DNA of 64,000 nucleotides from Nocardioidaceae bacterium. Lineage in GTDB: Bacteria > Actinomycetota > Actinomycetes > Propionibacteriales > Nocardioidaceae. The notes below the pieces were generated by a model that was not told the DNA's origin, made no database searches, and saw only the letters and a program-made list of their open reading frames with translations. Shown here in pieces: positions 39,085 through 49,617 of this stretch. Location of the stretch: positions 124,001 to 188,000 of the forward strand of contig JAUJOD010000001.1 in the NCBI GenBank assembly GCA_030447865.1, in the 5' to 3' direction. The first letter of the stretch is position 1. Each line of letters begins with the position of its first letter. The translations under genes and the position numbers were made by a program.

Positions 39085-40296
39085 ATGTTGCGGTTGCCTG
39101 AGGGCAAGACTGGCGTCCTGCCGAACCAACACCTGGAAGCGGCGATCGCAGCTCAAGTGATCGACGCCGGCAAGTACACCATCCCACACGAGAATATTCA
39201 GCCAGCCAGCTTGGATCTCCGTTTGGGTGACGTCGCGTACCGGATCAGATGCAGCTTTCTTCCAGGAAGCCAGTCCGTGGACCGTCGAGTGAAGGACTAC
39301 ATTATTGACGAGCTGGACCTGCGCCGCGAAGGCGCGGTCCTTGAGACGAACTTGCCGTACCTGGTTCCGCTCAAGGAGCGCCTGACGCTCCCACAAGGTA
39401 TGCGCGGTAAAGCGAATCCGAAAAGTTCAACCGGGCGGGTGGACGTCTTTACCCGAGTCATCACAGATTACAGTGCACGATTCGACGAGATCGAAGCCGG
39501 GTATAAGGGGCAACTCTACCTCGAGGTCGTTCCACTATCCTTTCCCGTGCGGGTGCGTGAAGACTCTTCTCTCAATCAGCTACGTCTTTCTACCAGTCAT
39601 AGCCAGCTCGCTGATGAAGAAATCCGTGCAGAGCATCGGAAGCGACCGATGCTCTTTGCCGATGGTAGAGCTGTACCGGACGGCGACTTGGCGCTGTCAG
39701 CGGGACTGTTTCTGAGTCTGAATTTGCGTGGTGATGTGCAGGGGCAGGTTGGATATCGCGCTCGCGGCAGTGCTCCCCTTCTCGACATGACAAAGACGGG
39801 ATTCGCGGACCGGGAGCCCTTCTGGGAAGCCGTTCATCGTGAGGATGGGCACCGCGTCGTTCTCAGCCCGAAGAACTTTTATCTGCTCATGTCCCGTGAG
39901 GCTGTCACTATCCCGCCCTCGCTGGCAGCTGAGATGACCGCCTACGATCCGACGAGTGGCGAGCTTCGTACTCACTACGCCGGCTTTTTTGACCCGGGGT
40001 TCGGTTACGACCCAGCTGGTGAATATATGGGCGCTACGGCCGCCCTAGAAGTCCGCGCGCACGATGTGCCTTTTATGGTTGAGCATGGCCAACGGATCTG
40101 CAAACTCACATTCGAGCGGATGCTGGAAGAGCCGACACTACTATATGGTCAGGGGATCGGGTCGAGCTATCAACGGCAGAGCGAGGCGCTCGGTAAGCAC
40201 TTCCGCTCGGCTCACGTGACCACTCGACACGGTGAACGGCTCCCTGTCGAGCCGCCGGCGGCAGAGCAACTCGAGTTGCTCTCTGAGGGCGAGTAG
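39085..40296 (+). CDS. Two-domain dCTP deaminase (DCD family)
   Basis: Deaminates dCTP to dUTP. At 403 residues this is the long, internally duplicated form (Pfam DCD type, familiar from alphaproteobacteria), not the short trimeric Dcd of about 190. Domain 1 has KSSTGRVD (113-120) and [13 protein letters not shown] (E147); domain 2 has [15 protein letters not shown] (301-309), the candidate catalytic E322 in [10 protein letters not shown] and EHGQRICKL (333-341). Base composition is visibly lower in G+C than the flanks, with codons (TAT, ATT, TTT, CAT) rare in neighbours, which suggests acquisition. It is divergent from the mutase subunit and has no partner gene. Confidence 0.85.
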   Translation: MLRLPEGKTGVLPNQHLEAAIAAQVIDAGKYTIPHENIQPASLDLRLGDVAYRIRCSFLPGSQSVDRRVKDYIIDELDLRREGAVLETNLPYLVPLKERLTLPQGMRGKANPKSSTGRVDVFTRVITDYSARFDEIEAGYKGQLYLEVVPLSFPVRVREDSSLNQLRLSTSHSQLADEEIRAEHRKRPMLFADGRAVPDGDLALSAGLFLSLNLRGDVQGQVGYRARGSAPLLDMTKTGFADREPFWEAVHREDGHRVVLSPKNFYLLMSREAVTIPPSLAAEMTAYDPTSGELRTHYAGFFDPGFGYDPAGEYMGATAALEVRAHDVPFMVEHGQRICKLTFERMLEEPTLLYGQGIGSSYQRQSEALGKHFRSAHVTTRHGERLPVEPPAAEQLELLSEGE

Positions 40297-40469
40297 GACT
40301 GCAAAGTAATCGCCACCGACCCCCGGCCCAGCGAGGAGGTTCGCCTCGCCAAGACGCCACGGGATGCACAGGTCATCGTCTTCGGTTTCGCCAACCTCGT
40401 CCCTAGCCGATAGTCTCCTCAGGCGGTCGAACTGCCGCTCGTCACCATCTCCGGAAGGTTTGCTCACGC

Positions 40470-41249
40470 GTGTCGTTGCATCGTGCTGGCAAGGCCCGAC
40501 GTCGGCGGCTTGCTCCCTCGATGATCGTAGGGGCAGCCCTGCTCGTTGCCGCCGTCGGAACGGCGACCGTCGGCCAGGCGATCGCCGGCGACGACGACAC
40601 CAGACCAGCCGCTGACCGCACCCCCACCGTCGATGGGGGTTACGTCGTCAACACAGCGACGTTGGCGCTTGCCTCCCGTGACGCGACAAAGATCAGCCGG
40701 TCGGCGACCCGCCCCGCGACAGTTCCGGTGAACAAGAAGGACGCCACAACAAAGGCGGAGAGGCGAGTACTCGTCCGCTACAACCTGCTGCGCGAAGCGG
40801 CCGACAACGCCGAGAAGTTCGCGAAGCGGCTCTCGAGCAACCAGTGGGTGCTGCCCACGACTGGCTTTCGTTTCACGGCGATGTTCGGCGTAGCCGGTCC
40901 GTACTGGGCCTCGGGTTATCACACCGGTATCGACTTCGCTACCGCCTACGGCACTCCCGTCGTCGCCGTCGGCAACGGCACCGTCGTACAGACCGGCTGG
41001 GATGGGCCGTACGGCAACCAGATCCGCGTGCAGCTGCCGAACGGTGACCAGGTCTGGTACAACCACCTCAGCGCCATCGAGGTAACCCCCGGCACGCCGG
41101 TCCTGAAAGGCCAACCGCTCGGCCGCGTCGGCGACACCGGTAACTCCTACGGCTACCACCTGCACCTCGAGTACCGGCTCGCTTCGGACCTGTCATCAGC
41201 CGTCGACCCGGTGCCGTACTTCCGCGACCACGGCCTCTCCATCGGCTGA
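40470..41249 (+). CDS. Secreted M23-family peptidoglycan endopeptidase
   Basis: A LytM/peptidase M23 protein of 259 residues that cuts peptidoglycan cross-bridges outside the membrane. A basic N-terminus and hydrophobic signal/anchor segment (about 16-39) precede a charged helical linker. The catalytic domain shows YHTGIDFATAYGTPVVAV (first zinc ligands H and D), a WYNHLSAIEV strand and the second ligand motif YHLHLEYRL. The start is GTG 40470. It is followed by pcrA after 66 bp, as in many actinobacteria. Confidence 0.9.
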   Translation: MSLHRAGKARRRRLAPSMIVGAALLVAAVGTATVGQAIAGDDDTRPAADRTPTVDGGYVVNTATLALASRDATKISRSATRPATVPVNKKDATTKAERRVLVRYNLLREAADNAEKFAKRLSSNQWVLPTTGFRFTAMFGVAGPYWASGYHTGIDFATAYGTPVVAVGNGTVVQTGWDGPYGNQIRVQLPNGDQVWYNHLSAIEVTPGTPVLKGQPLGRVGDTGNSYGYHLHLEYRLASDLSSAVDPVPYFRDHGLSIG

Positions 41250-41315
41250 ACATCGGCTGAGTCGCCGCTGGCTGCCGCTCCTCAACACCCCGGTACGTCG
41301 GTCCTCGCCCGTAGC

Positions 41316-43774
41316 ATGAGAAGCGACATGTCTGCGCTTCTTCCGCTGCCGCCGCTGGCCGACACCGCCACTCCGGGCGACTCGTCACCGCCCCGCGGTC
41401 GGCGGCGTCAGCCCACCCCTGATGAGCTGTTGGAGGGCTTGAACCCCTCCCAACGAGCGGCGGTGACCTCCGAAGCCGCGGCCTTGCTCGTCGTCGCTGG
41501 AGCAGGGTCGGGCAAGACCCGGGTGCTGACTCGACGTATCGCCTGGTTGTTGGCGCAGCGCAAGGTCCACCCTGGCTCGATCCTCGCGATCACCTTCACC
41601 AACAAGGCGGCTGCCGAGATGCGGCAGCGGGTCGAGGACCTCGTCGGTGGCCGCGCCAAGCTCATGTGGGTGTCGACGTTCCACTCTGCCTGCGTCCGGA
41701 TCCTGCGCAAGGAGGTCACCCGGTTCGGCTACGGCTCAAACTTCTCCATCTACGACGACGCCGACTCACGCCGGCTGATGGCGCTCGTCTGCCGAGACCT
41801 CGACCTCGACCCGAAGCGCTACAACCCGCGCGCGGTGCTCAACTGGGTGAGCAACAGTAAGAACGAGCTGCTCGACCCCGAGGCCGCGGCCGGCACGGCG
41901 CAGAACGCACTCGAGCGGGTCTTCGCCGAGTGCTACACCACCTACCAGGCGCGGCTGCGCGACGCCAACGCGCTGGACTTCGACGACCTGCTCATGACGA
42001 CGGTGCACCTCTTCCAGGCGTTCCCCGAGGTGAGGGAGACCTACCGGCGCCGCTTTCGCCACGTCCTCGTCGACGAGTACCAAGACACCAACCATGCGCA
42101 GTATGCGCTGGTGCGGGAGTTGTGCGGGGCGGGTGCCACTCGACGTACGACCGATGGTGACCTCGTCGGAGCATCGCCAGCCGCCGGCGACGGGTCTGGG
42201 GCGCCGTCAACCGACGGCGACGCACCGGCTGCCGAGCCCGCCGAGCTGCTTGTCGTCGGCGACGCCGACCAGTCGATCTACGCCTTTCGCGGCGCCAACA
42301 TCCGCAACATCTTGCAGTTCGAGCAGGACTTCCCTAAGGCGACCACGATCCTGCTCGAGCAGAACTACCGCTCGACCCAGACCATCCTCAACGCCGCCAA
42401 CGCCGTCATCTCTCGCAACCTCGGCCGCAAGGCCAAGAACCTGTGGTCCGACGCCGGCGACGGCGAGCTCCTTACCGGCTACGTCGCCGACAACGAGCAC
42501 GACGAGGCCCAGTTCGTCGCCGAGGAGATCGACCGGCTCACCGACGAGGGGCTCGCCAAGCCCGGCGATGTGGCTGTCTTCTACCGCACCAACGCCCAGA
42601 GCCGGGTCTTCGAGGAGGTTTTCATTCGGGTGGGCCTGCCCTACAAGGTCGTCGGTGGGCTGCGCTTCTACGAGCGGCGTGAGGTGCGCGACGCGTTGGC
42701 CTACCTGCGGCTGCTCGCGAACCCCAACGACACCGTGTCGCTTCGCCGCATCCTCAACGTGCCCAAGCGGGGCATCGGCGATCGCGCCGAGGCCTGCGTC
42801 GAGGTGCTCGCCGCTCGCTCCGGGGTGTCGTTCTGGGAGGCGCTGCGCAAGGCAGCCGACGCTCCAGGCATCGCTACCCGTTCCCTGAAGTGCATCGAGT
42901 CGTTCGTCGCGATGGTCGACGACCTGCAGCAGCTGGTCACTGACGCAGCTCGCCCCGACGAGGTCGTCGAGGCTGTGCTGACGAGGTCCGGCTATCTCGC
43001 TGAGCTCGAGGCGTCGACCGACCCGCAGGACGAGACCCGCGTCGAGAACCTTGGCGAGCTGATGGCGGTCGCTCGAGAGTTCGCCGACGAGCGCGACGAC
43101 GCCACGCTGGGCGAGTTCTTGGAGCGCGTCGCGCTGGTCGCCGACTCTGACCAGATCCCTGACGACGACGAGGCAGGCGGCGTGGTGACGCTGATGACGC
43201 TGCACACGGCCAAAGGGCTGGAGTTCCCTGTCGTGTTCTTGACCGGGCTCGAAGACGGCGTGTTCCCTCATGCCCGGTCGCTCGGCGACCAGCCCGAGCT
43301 CGAGGAGGAGCGCCGGTTGGCCTATGTCGGACTGACCCGGGCGCGGTCCCGGCTGTACGTGTCGCGGGCGCTGGTTCGGTCGGCGTGGGGAGCGCCGCAG
43401 CACAACCCTGCCTCGCGCTTCCTCGACGAGGTCCCCGCGACGCTGGTCGACTGGCGCCGCACCGAGGACGCTTCCACCCGATGGGGTGGCTCCTCCGCGT
43501 CGAGTCGGTACCTCAACGGCGGCGGTTACCTACCGCCGGCGGCAACCGCCACCGCCGTCCGCCGCCGCCCGACCTCCCTGCCAGCCGCCAAGCCGACTGC
43601 AGGCACCCGCCCGGTCCCGGTGCTGGAGCCGGGCGACCGGGTGGTGCATGACACATTCGGCATGGGCACCGTGATCGCTGTGGAAGGACTGGCCGACAAG
43701 GCGGTCGCCTCGGTCGACTTCGGATCGACAGGCGTCAAGCGCCTGCTGCTGCGTTACTCCCCGGTGGAGAAGAT

Positions 43775-43778
<4 letters not shown>
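41316..43778 (+). CDS. pcrA: ATP-dependent DNA helicase PcrA/UvrD
   Basis: An SF1A 3'-5' helicase of 820 residues for nucleotide-excision repair and replication-conflict resolution. Walker A AGAGSGKT (61-68), Walker B LVDEYQDTN (251-259), motif III GDADQSIYAFRGA and later LEQNYRST, VNLMTLHTAKGLEF (as VVTLMTLHTAKGLEFP) and VGLTRAR motifs are all present. Residues 271-309 are an Ala/Gly/Asp-rich insertion between motifs II and III. The C-terminus (about 770-820) is the Tudor-like domain beginning LEPGDRVVHDTFGMG. ATG 41328 is an alternative start. The stop overlaps the convergent lyase gene by 4 bp. Confidence 0.95.
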
Positions 43779-44947
<1,169 letters not shown>

Positions 44948-45011
44948 CTCGCACCCCTCCATTGTCAGATGGCGCCTCTGAGACTGCACGTCCGAGCGCG
45001 GTTGGGCAACA

Positions 45012-45063
45012 GAACGGTGTATCGTTCCTCCGAACCCGGTTCTGATGGACATTGTTCGAACAA
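45012..45063. promoter_or_regulatory. GAAC/GTTC half-site cluster in the lyase-Lrp divergent promoter
   Basis: Half-sites: GAAC 45012-45015, GTTC 45024-45027, GAAC 45032-45035, GTTC 45039-45042, GTTC 45054-45057, GAAC 45058-45061. They form a loose dyad, a perfect 11-bp GAACCCGGTTC palindrome and a perfect 12-bp TTGTTCGAACAA palindrome (45052-45063), with centres about 18-20 bp apart. This fits binding of an oligomeric Lrp-type regulator that controls both genes. The palindromes are direct observation; the regulator is inferred. Confidence 0.6.
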
Positions 45064-45079
45064 GACATAGGCTGAGGCC

Positions 45080-45682
45080 ATGCCAGAGCAACAAGGTTCG
45101 AGCGCGGTGCAGCTCTCACCCGGTCCACCAGCCCGGCAGAAACCCGCGCTCGATGTCGTCGACCGGGCGATCCTGCGCGAGTTGAGCCGCGACGCCCGCA
45201 TGCCCAACAACGCCTTGGCACTCGCCGTCGGGGTTGCCCCCTCGACCTGCCTGGGTCGGGTCAGGTCGCTGCGCCAACGAGGCGTGCTGCGAGGCTTCCA
45301 CGCCGACATCGACCTGGAGGCGCTGGGTCTGCCCATCCAGGCTCTTGTCGCCGTCCGCCTGAGCACCCACTCGCGCGATTCCATCGAACAGTTCCAAGCC
45401 CACGCGCAGTCGCTACCTCAGGTGCTCGGCACCTTCCACGTCAGCGGGACGAACGACTACCTGCTGCACGTTGGGGCCGCGTCGCCCACTGCGCTACGGG
45501 ACTTCGTCGTCGACGCCATCACCACGCAGTCTGCCGTGCTGCACGCCGAGACGAGCTTGATCTTTGAGTACCTGCGCGGGGCAGGACCGGTGATCGACCC
45601 AGCGGCCCGCGGGTCGGGCCGGCTAGGTCACCAGAAGACGGCTACGGCGGCGTTGGACAGGGTCAGCGCCAGCAGCGCATAG
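45080..45682 (+). CDS. Lrp/AsnC-family transcriptional regulator
   Basis: A 200-residue regulator with an N-terminal winged helix (LDVVDRAILRELSRDARMPNNALALAVGVAPSTCLGRVRSL) and a C-terminal RAM/AsnC ligand-binding domain (IQALVAVRLSTHSRDSIEQF; VLGTFHVSGTNDYLLHV). It opens with a short polar leader before the DNA-binding domain. Divergent transcription from the sulfur-amino-acid lyase and the intervening palindromes suggest it controls that gene in response to an amino acid. The last 18 codons overlap a convergent gene. Confidence 0.93.
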   Translation: MPEQQGSSAVQLSPGPPARQKPALDVVDRAILRELSRDARMPNNALALAVGVAPSTCLGRVRSLRQRGVLRGFHADIDLEALGLPIQALVAVRLSTHSRDSIEQFQAHAQSLPQVLGTFHVSGTNDYLLHVGAASPTALRDFVVDAITTQSAVLHAETSLIFEYLRGAGPVIDPAARGSGRLGHQKTATAALDRVSASSA

Positions 45683-45969
45683 AACAACCCGCCCGGGACC
45701 GACTCCTTGCGCCGGTTGACCCAGCAGAGTACGGCGATGACCAGCGCCACCAGGAGCTTGACCCCGATCTTTGCCTGGTTGACCTCGCCCTCATCCGCCT
45801 CGATGACCCCGACGAGTAGCACACCGCTGAGCACCTGGATGAGGGCGCCGTGCAGCATGGCCGAGTTCACCACCTTGACCTCGTCGCGCACCTGCACGAA
45901 CGCGCCACCGAAGAGGGCGGCGAACCCGACGAGGTGCAGCAACAGCAGCGCGTCGCGGGCGATCTCCAC
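45628..45969 (-). CDS. Small multi-pass membrane protein, function unknown
   Basis: A 113-residue protein with three or four hydrophobic helices: an N-terminal one with LLLLHLVGFAALFGGAFVQ, one around 45-55, and two at 66-83 and 90-110. It starts at GTG 45969 directly after the stop of the acetyltransferase gene (TAG-GTG), so translation is coupled. The 3' end overlaps the Lrp gene by 55 bp on the other strand. Similar small proteins occur in actinobacteria without known role. Confidence 0.65.
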   Translation of the reverse strand: MEIARDALLLLHLVGFAALFGGAFVQVRDEVKVVNSAMLHGALIQVLSGVLLVGVIEADEGEVNQAKIGVKLLVALVIAVLCWVNRRKESVPGGLFYALLALTLSNAAVAVFW

Positions 45970-46251
45970 CTAGCGCCCCTCGACCAGGTCTTGGTACTCC
46001 GGGTGCTTGTCGATGTAGTCCCGCACGAATGAGCAGGCCGGCCGCACCGACAGTCCCCTGCTCCGCGCTTCGTCGAGCGCACCCTTGACCAGTACGCCGC
46101 CCAGCCCTTGGCCGCCGTACGCCGGGTCGATCACGGTGTGCACCATCGTGATGGTGTCCCCAGTCACGTAGTAGTCGAGGACTCCTACCCGGTCGCCGTC
46201 GACGTAGATCTCGAACCGGGACTCGTCAGGCACGTCCTTGACCTCTGGCAT
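45970..46251 (-). CDS. GCN5-related N-acetyltransferase, YjdJ type
   Basis: A short (93-residue) GNAT domain: FEIYVDGDRVGVLDYYVTGDTITMVHTVIDPAYGGQGLGGVLVKGALDEARSRGLSVRPACSFV, ending IDKHPEYQDLV. QGLGGVLV is the acetyl-CoA pyrophosphate loop, and the C-terminal CSFVRDYIDKHPEY motif defines the YjdJ/NATD1-like subgroup. Start ATG 46251; longer frames lack homology. The gene is tied to the following membrane protein by a TAG-GTG junction. The substrate is unknown. Confidence 0.85.
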   Translation of the reverse strand: MPEVKDVPDESRFEIYVDGDRVGVLDYYVTGDTITMVHTVIDPAYGGQGLGGVLVKGALDEARSRGLSVRPACSFVRDYIDKHPEYQDLVEGR

Positions 46252-46412
46252 ACCCCCATTGTGTCGGCTAGCTGGATTAGTAGGAAGGCATCGGCTGGAA
46301 TTTGATGCAACAACCGGCGTCGCAAGCCATAATAAGCGGCTGCTCAAACATAAGGTCGGAAGACCTGCACACGGACGTAAAGGCGCTATTTTGGTGGGGG
46401 CACGGTTCGATC

Positions 46413-46790
46413 CTACCCGCCGGGCCTGGGTCTGCCGCTCATGATGACAATGCGCACTTCGGCGCCTGGTTCCACAACGGTGCCTCCGTCTGGATCCTGT
46501 CGCCCCACGTATCGCGCCGTCTGTCCACGGATGTCATCGATCACGACTGGATCGAGGCCCTCCTTCAGTAGGACCATCTGAGCTTTCACCATACCTAAGC
46601 CTTCAACCTGCGGAACCCGCACCTTCTGCGGCGCCTCGGAAGCGGTTTTGGGTGTTCCGGGGACGGCTACCACGGACGTTGTGGGCGAAGATGAAGCTGC
46701 GCTGGGTGCGCTGCTGCCCGCTGTCTGATTTGAAGTGCAGCCAGCCAAAAGCGTTATCAACGCCAATACCAAGCTCTGTCTGTGATCCAC
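46413..46790 (-). CDS. Lipoprotein with a single PASTA domain
   Basis: A 125-residue precursor with a lipobox (LLAGC) after an N-terminal hydrophobic segment, a Ser/Thr-rich linker and one PASTA domain from about residue 57: VRVPQVEGLGMVKAQMVLLKEGL, VVEPGAEVRIVIMS. PASTA domains bind peptidoglycan stem peptides or beta-lactams, so it probably sits at the cell surface sensing or tethering to wall material. The GTG start overlaps by one base the TAG that ends a decayed gene upstream. Local G+C is lower than in flanking genes. Nothing supported lies in 46252-46412. Confidence 0.8.
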   Translation of the reverse strand: MDHRQSLVLALITLLAGCTSNQTAGSSAPSAASSSPTTSVVAVPGTPKTASEAPQKVRVPQVEGLGMVKAQMVLLKEGLDPVVIDDIRGQTARYVGRQDPDGGTVVEPGAEVRIVIMSGRPRPGG

Positions 46791-47121
46791 TAGATCGCGT
46801 CCCCTAGCAGGAAGGCACCGGTCTGCGCATCGATGAAAACGACCAGTGTGGCAGTGTAGTAAAGCGGTTCAGCAGAGCCCAAAGCGGGAAGATCAGGTTC
46901 CGGCTCCAGCGGAGCTACAACAGGGATATTCACCCCGTCAACTCCAAAACCCAGGTCCGCACGTCAACATTGGGATAGTCACACCATCAGCCGCCGCCTG
47001 CAAGGGCTTGACGGGTCACGGTGCCGTAACAGTTCGGCTGGTCCCGGATCTTGTCTAGCTGGATCCGCAGACGCAGTCCAGTGTTAGCCGCACCCGCCGG
47101 GCTCGCAGAGCAACTGGGCAC
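46790..47121 (-). pseudogene. Frame-disrupted small gene, unrecognised
   Basis: On the minus strand a GTG at 47121 opens 44 codons (..AANTGLRLRIQLDKIRDQPNCYG..) closed by TGA at 46987. The same frame continues after that stop as CDYPNVDVRTWVLELTG, then shifts by one base in a GGGG run near 46935 to VNIPVVAPLEPEPDLPALGS and TLVVFIDAQTGAFLLGDAI, ending TAG at 46790. The pieces are protein-like across a stop and a shift, so this looks like one decayed gene. The end recalls the last strands of small exported proteins ('...VDAxTGxFL...'), but I do not recognise a family. Confidence 0.55.
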
Positions 47122-47215
47122 TCACTAGCGCCAGCAGCTATGAGCACTTGATGCTCGAGCATGAGGGTGTCGTCCCGTCCGGCGGCATTGCCCGCGCATA
47201 CAGTGCTGGTGCCGG

Positions 47216-48361
47216 CTACTTCTTGAGCACGGCGTGCATTGCGACATCGAGTCTGGCGTTCCTGGAAATCCGCGTGACCGTGTGAAGCGTCCCCTGGTCA
47301 GGCCGCCACGCAAGAATCCGTTGACCGACGTACAGCAACAACGTGTCGGCGTTGGCCCAGCCAAGCACGTTGACCGAGAGGTATTTTCTCCTTCCCAGCG
47401 GCAATACGGCCGTGGGGTTCGCGTCTCGATCCGTCACAGTTACCCGATGGTTCGCCATTACGGCGCGATGGCGCGTGATGCTCAAGAAGGCGATCCGCTG
47501 GGCCGAGAAGTCCACAGACACCCGGCCCGGCAGCTGGAACGGAATCCGCATCGGATGCGTGAAGGTCCCATTCGTGAACTCGGCCAATCGCTTTCTGTCC
47601 GATTTGACTCCACCGAGCACCCTCACCAGTCTCCCGTCCACGGTGTAGGGCATGGACCGGTCACCGGGCGGCCGATCAGACCAGGCTCTGGTGCGGCCGG
47701 ACCTCGGGTCGATGAGAACCCAGCCAACCTTGAGGCTGCGGGCTACCACCATCCCGCCTGGTCCCCACTCCGGGCGAACCCGCCACGGACCGATCGGGTC
47801 GGTGAGTGTCAACTCCCCTGTCTTGAGGTCCAGGATGGCGACTCGGGTAAGGGTCCGGAAGGTCCAGTATCGACCGGTGGGTGACAGATCGGCCACTCCG
47901 GTGTCCGAGCCCGCGAAATCACTCTCGCTTATCCCGAGCTCAGCCATGTTCAACGACCGCCACCGGCCGTCGACACCGTAGAAGTAGCGCACAATGTCGC
48001 TGAACTGGCGGTGCACATAGTACTGATCGATCGCGGCTTCGGATTCGAAGGCGGTCAGCACCGCCCTCCCCGGCAGATCGGCAAGCAACGGAGTGGACTT
48101 CTTCGACGGGAACGAGGCCAACCGCGGTGCCCTCGACGGCAAGAACTTGGGTTCGTCGGCAGCACTCGCAGGTAGTAAGTCCTGCACCAACGCACTATCG
48201 ATTCGCTCCGGCCCGGAGGCCTTGGGGGCAGGCGCTTTGGAAGATACAGACGGATTCGGTGCGGCCGAGTTCTGAGACTGAGTGGCCGGGTCGCTCGTGC
48301 AGGCGGCTAGCAGCAAAGTTGCGCAGACCACCGCGGTCGTCGGTAGACGCCTGCTACTCAC
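47216..48361 (-). CDS. Large secreted lipoprotein, beta-propeller-like, function unknown
   Basis: A 381-residue lipoprotein (lipobox LLAAC, cysteine about 21) with a Ser/Pro/Ala-rich linker to about residue 55. The rest contains repeated short strand patterns (VADLSPTGRYWTFRTLTRVAILDLKTGELTLTDP; MVVARSLKVGWVLIDPRSGRTRAWSD; YLSVNVLGWANADTLLLYVGQRILAW) typical of beta-propeller or WD40-like proteins. The anti-sigma-like protein at 55687 shows the same style but is not obviously homologous. It is divergent from nothing close; the decayed gene lies just downstream. Confidence 0.6.
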   Translation of the reverse strand: MSSRRLPTTAVVCATLLLAACTSDPATQSQNSAAPNPSVSSKAPAPKASGPERIDSALVQDLLPASAADEPKFLPSRAPRLASFPSKKSTPLLADLPGRAVLTAFESEAAIDQYYVHRQFSDIVRYFYGVDGRWRSLNMAELGISESDFAGSDTGVADLSPTGRYWTFRTLTRVAILDLKTGELTLTDPIGPWRVRPEWGPGGMVVARSLKVGWVLIDPRSGRTRAWSDRPPGDRSMPYTVDGRLVRVLGGVKSDRKRLAEFTNGTFTHPMRIPFQLPGRVSVDFSAQRIAFLSITRHRAVMANHRVTVTDRDANPTAVLPLGRRKYLSVNVLGWANADTLLLYVGQRILAWRPDQGTLHTVTRISRNARLDVAMHAVLKK

Positions 48362-48391
48362 AACCGTCAGCCTAGGCTCGCGGCGAGCGGC

Positions 48392-49441
48392 TCAGCGGGC
48401 GACCTGCACCTCAGTGCGGGCAAGCCAGGCGGCGCGTGCAGCCAGAGCGGTGTCGGGGAAGTCGCTGACGACACCGTCGACCCCTGCGTCCAGCAGCCGC
48501 CTGACCTCTGCAGCCGCCTCGCCGTGTGCCTCAGGTGGTGCACCGCGCCGGTGGTCGGCCGACAGGAACCGGTTCTCGTTGCGCAGCGTCCAGGCGTACA
48601 CCGCCAACTGCGCGGCGTGTGCCTCAGCGGCCAGGGTCGTCGGCGCGAGCAGGTAACCATCTGGGCTGCGCGGGATCACCAGGTTCTTGTGAACCCCCAC
48701 GCCGAAGGCGTACGTCGAGATCTCGCGCAGGCCACTGGCGGAGATGAGGTCGGCGTACGCCCGGCCGTCGCCCGAGACCATCAGGTCGTACGGCGACCCG
48801 GTGGCGTCAACGAGCTGAACCAACCGCACGTGCGTGCTTCGGGTGAGCCGGCGCAGCACGCCCACTCCGAAGGACTGCACCAGGATCTCGGCGTTCGGTC
48901 GGTCGAGGTGGTGGCGGCGGAGATCCGCGAGCAGCGGCTCATCCAAGGGCAGCCCGATCGCGTCAAAGTGCGCGGGGTGCTTGAGCTCGGGGCACACCCC
49001 GATGACTTCCCCTCGCCGGCGGCTCTCGATCTCGACAAGGCGCAGCAGCTCGTCGAAAGTCGGCACGTGGTGCTTGCCGTCGAAGCGGCAGTTGGCGGGC
49101 CGCAGCTCGGGAAACCGCTCCATTGCCCTGAGGTCTTGCAACTCTGCCAGCGTGAAGTCCTCGGTGAACCATCCCGTCACGGTGCATCCGTCGACGAGCT
49201 TCGTCGTCAACCGGTCGGCAAACTCTGGGTGGGTCGCGACGTCCGTCGTACGCGAGAGCTCGTTCTCGTGCCGGCACACCAGCACCCCGTCCTTGGTGCA
49301 GACCAGGTCGGGCTCGACGTAGTCGGCACCCAGAGCGATGGCGAGCTGGTACGACCCCAGCGTGTGCTCGGGCCGGTAGCCGCAGGCACCGCGGTGACCG
49401 ATCACCAGCGGCGTCCTGTCCAGTCCGGCGGCAATTGTCAC
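48392..49441 (-). CDS. Glycerophosphodiester phosphodiesterase
   Basis: A 349-residue GDPD-family TIM-barrel enzyme releasing glycerol-3-phosphate from glycerophosphodiesters. HRGACGYRPEHT (16-27) supplies two metal/catalytic residues, DYVEPDLVCTKDGVLVCRHE the conserved acidic and histidine residues, and CPELKHP the later metal ligand. No signal peptide is visible, so it is likely cytoplasmic. It is divergent from the ABC exporter pair over 176 bp that contain no gene. Confidence 0.9.
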   Translation of the reverse strand: MTIAAGLDRTPLVIGHRGACGYRPEHTLGSYQLAIALGADYVEPDLVCTKDGVLVCRHENELSRTTDVATHPEFADRLTTKLVDGCTVTGWFTEDFTLAELQDLRAMERFPELRPANCRFDGKHHVPTFDELLRLVEIESRRRGEVIGVCPELKHPAHFDAIGLPLDEPLLADLRRHHLDRPNAEILVQSFGVGVLRRLTRSTHVRLVQLVDATGSPYDLMVSGDGRAYADLISASGLREISTYAFGVGVHKNLVIPRSPDGYLLAPTTLAAEAHAAQLAVYAWTLRNENRFLSADHRRGAPPEAHGEAAAEVRRLLDAGVDGVVSDFPDTALAARAAWLARTEVQVAR

Positions 49442-49617
49442 ATCACCAGCCTCACGTGAGCTGGTGGCTGCGCGCCGACGGCCAGTGAAACGTCGGGTGA
49501 CGGGTTACCGAATAGCAACAGGGCGGGCTTCGCCCACCGACACGGCCGGACAGGCGACTTGCGCCGGCGGAATTCGTTCGCCGTAACAGCCAGCCACTCC
49601 GTACGGTTGAAGGCGCC

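Noticed and set aside
46395-46425. GGTTCGATCC resembling a tRNA T-arm
   Set aside because: The surrounding bases do not form the 5-bp T-stem (three mismatched pairs) and no acceptor or anticodon arm is found.
46302-46571. Plus-strand small frame overlapping the PASTA gene
   Set aside because: It overlaps the PASTA lipoprotein antisense and has no ribosome site or recognisable motif.
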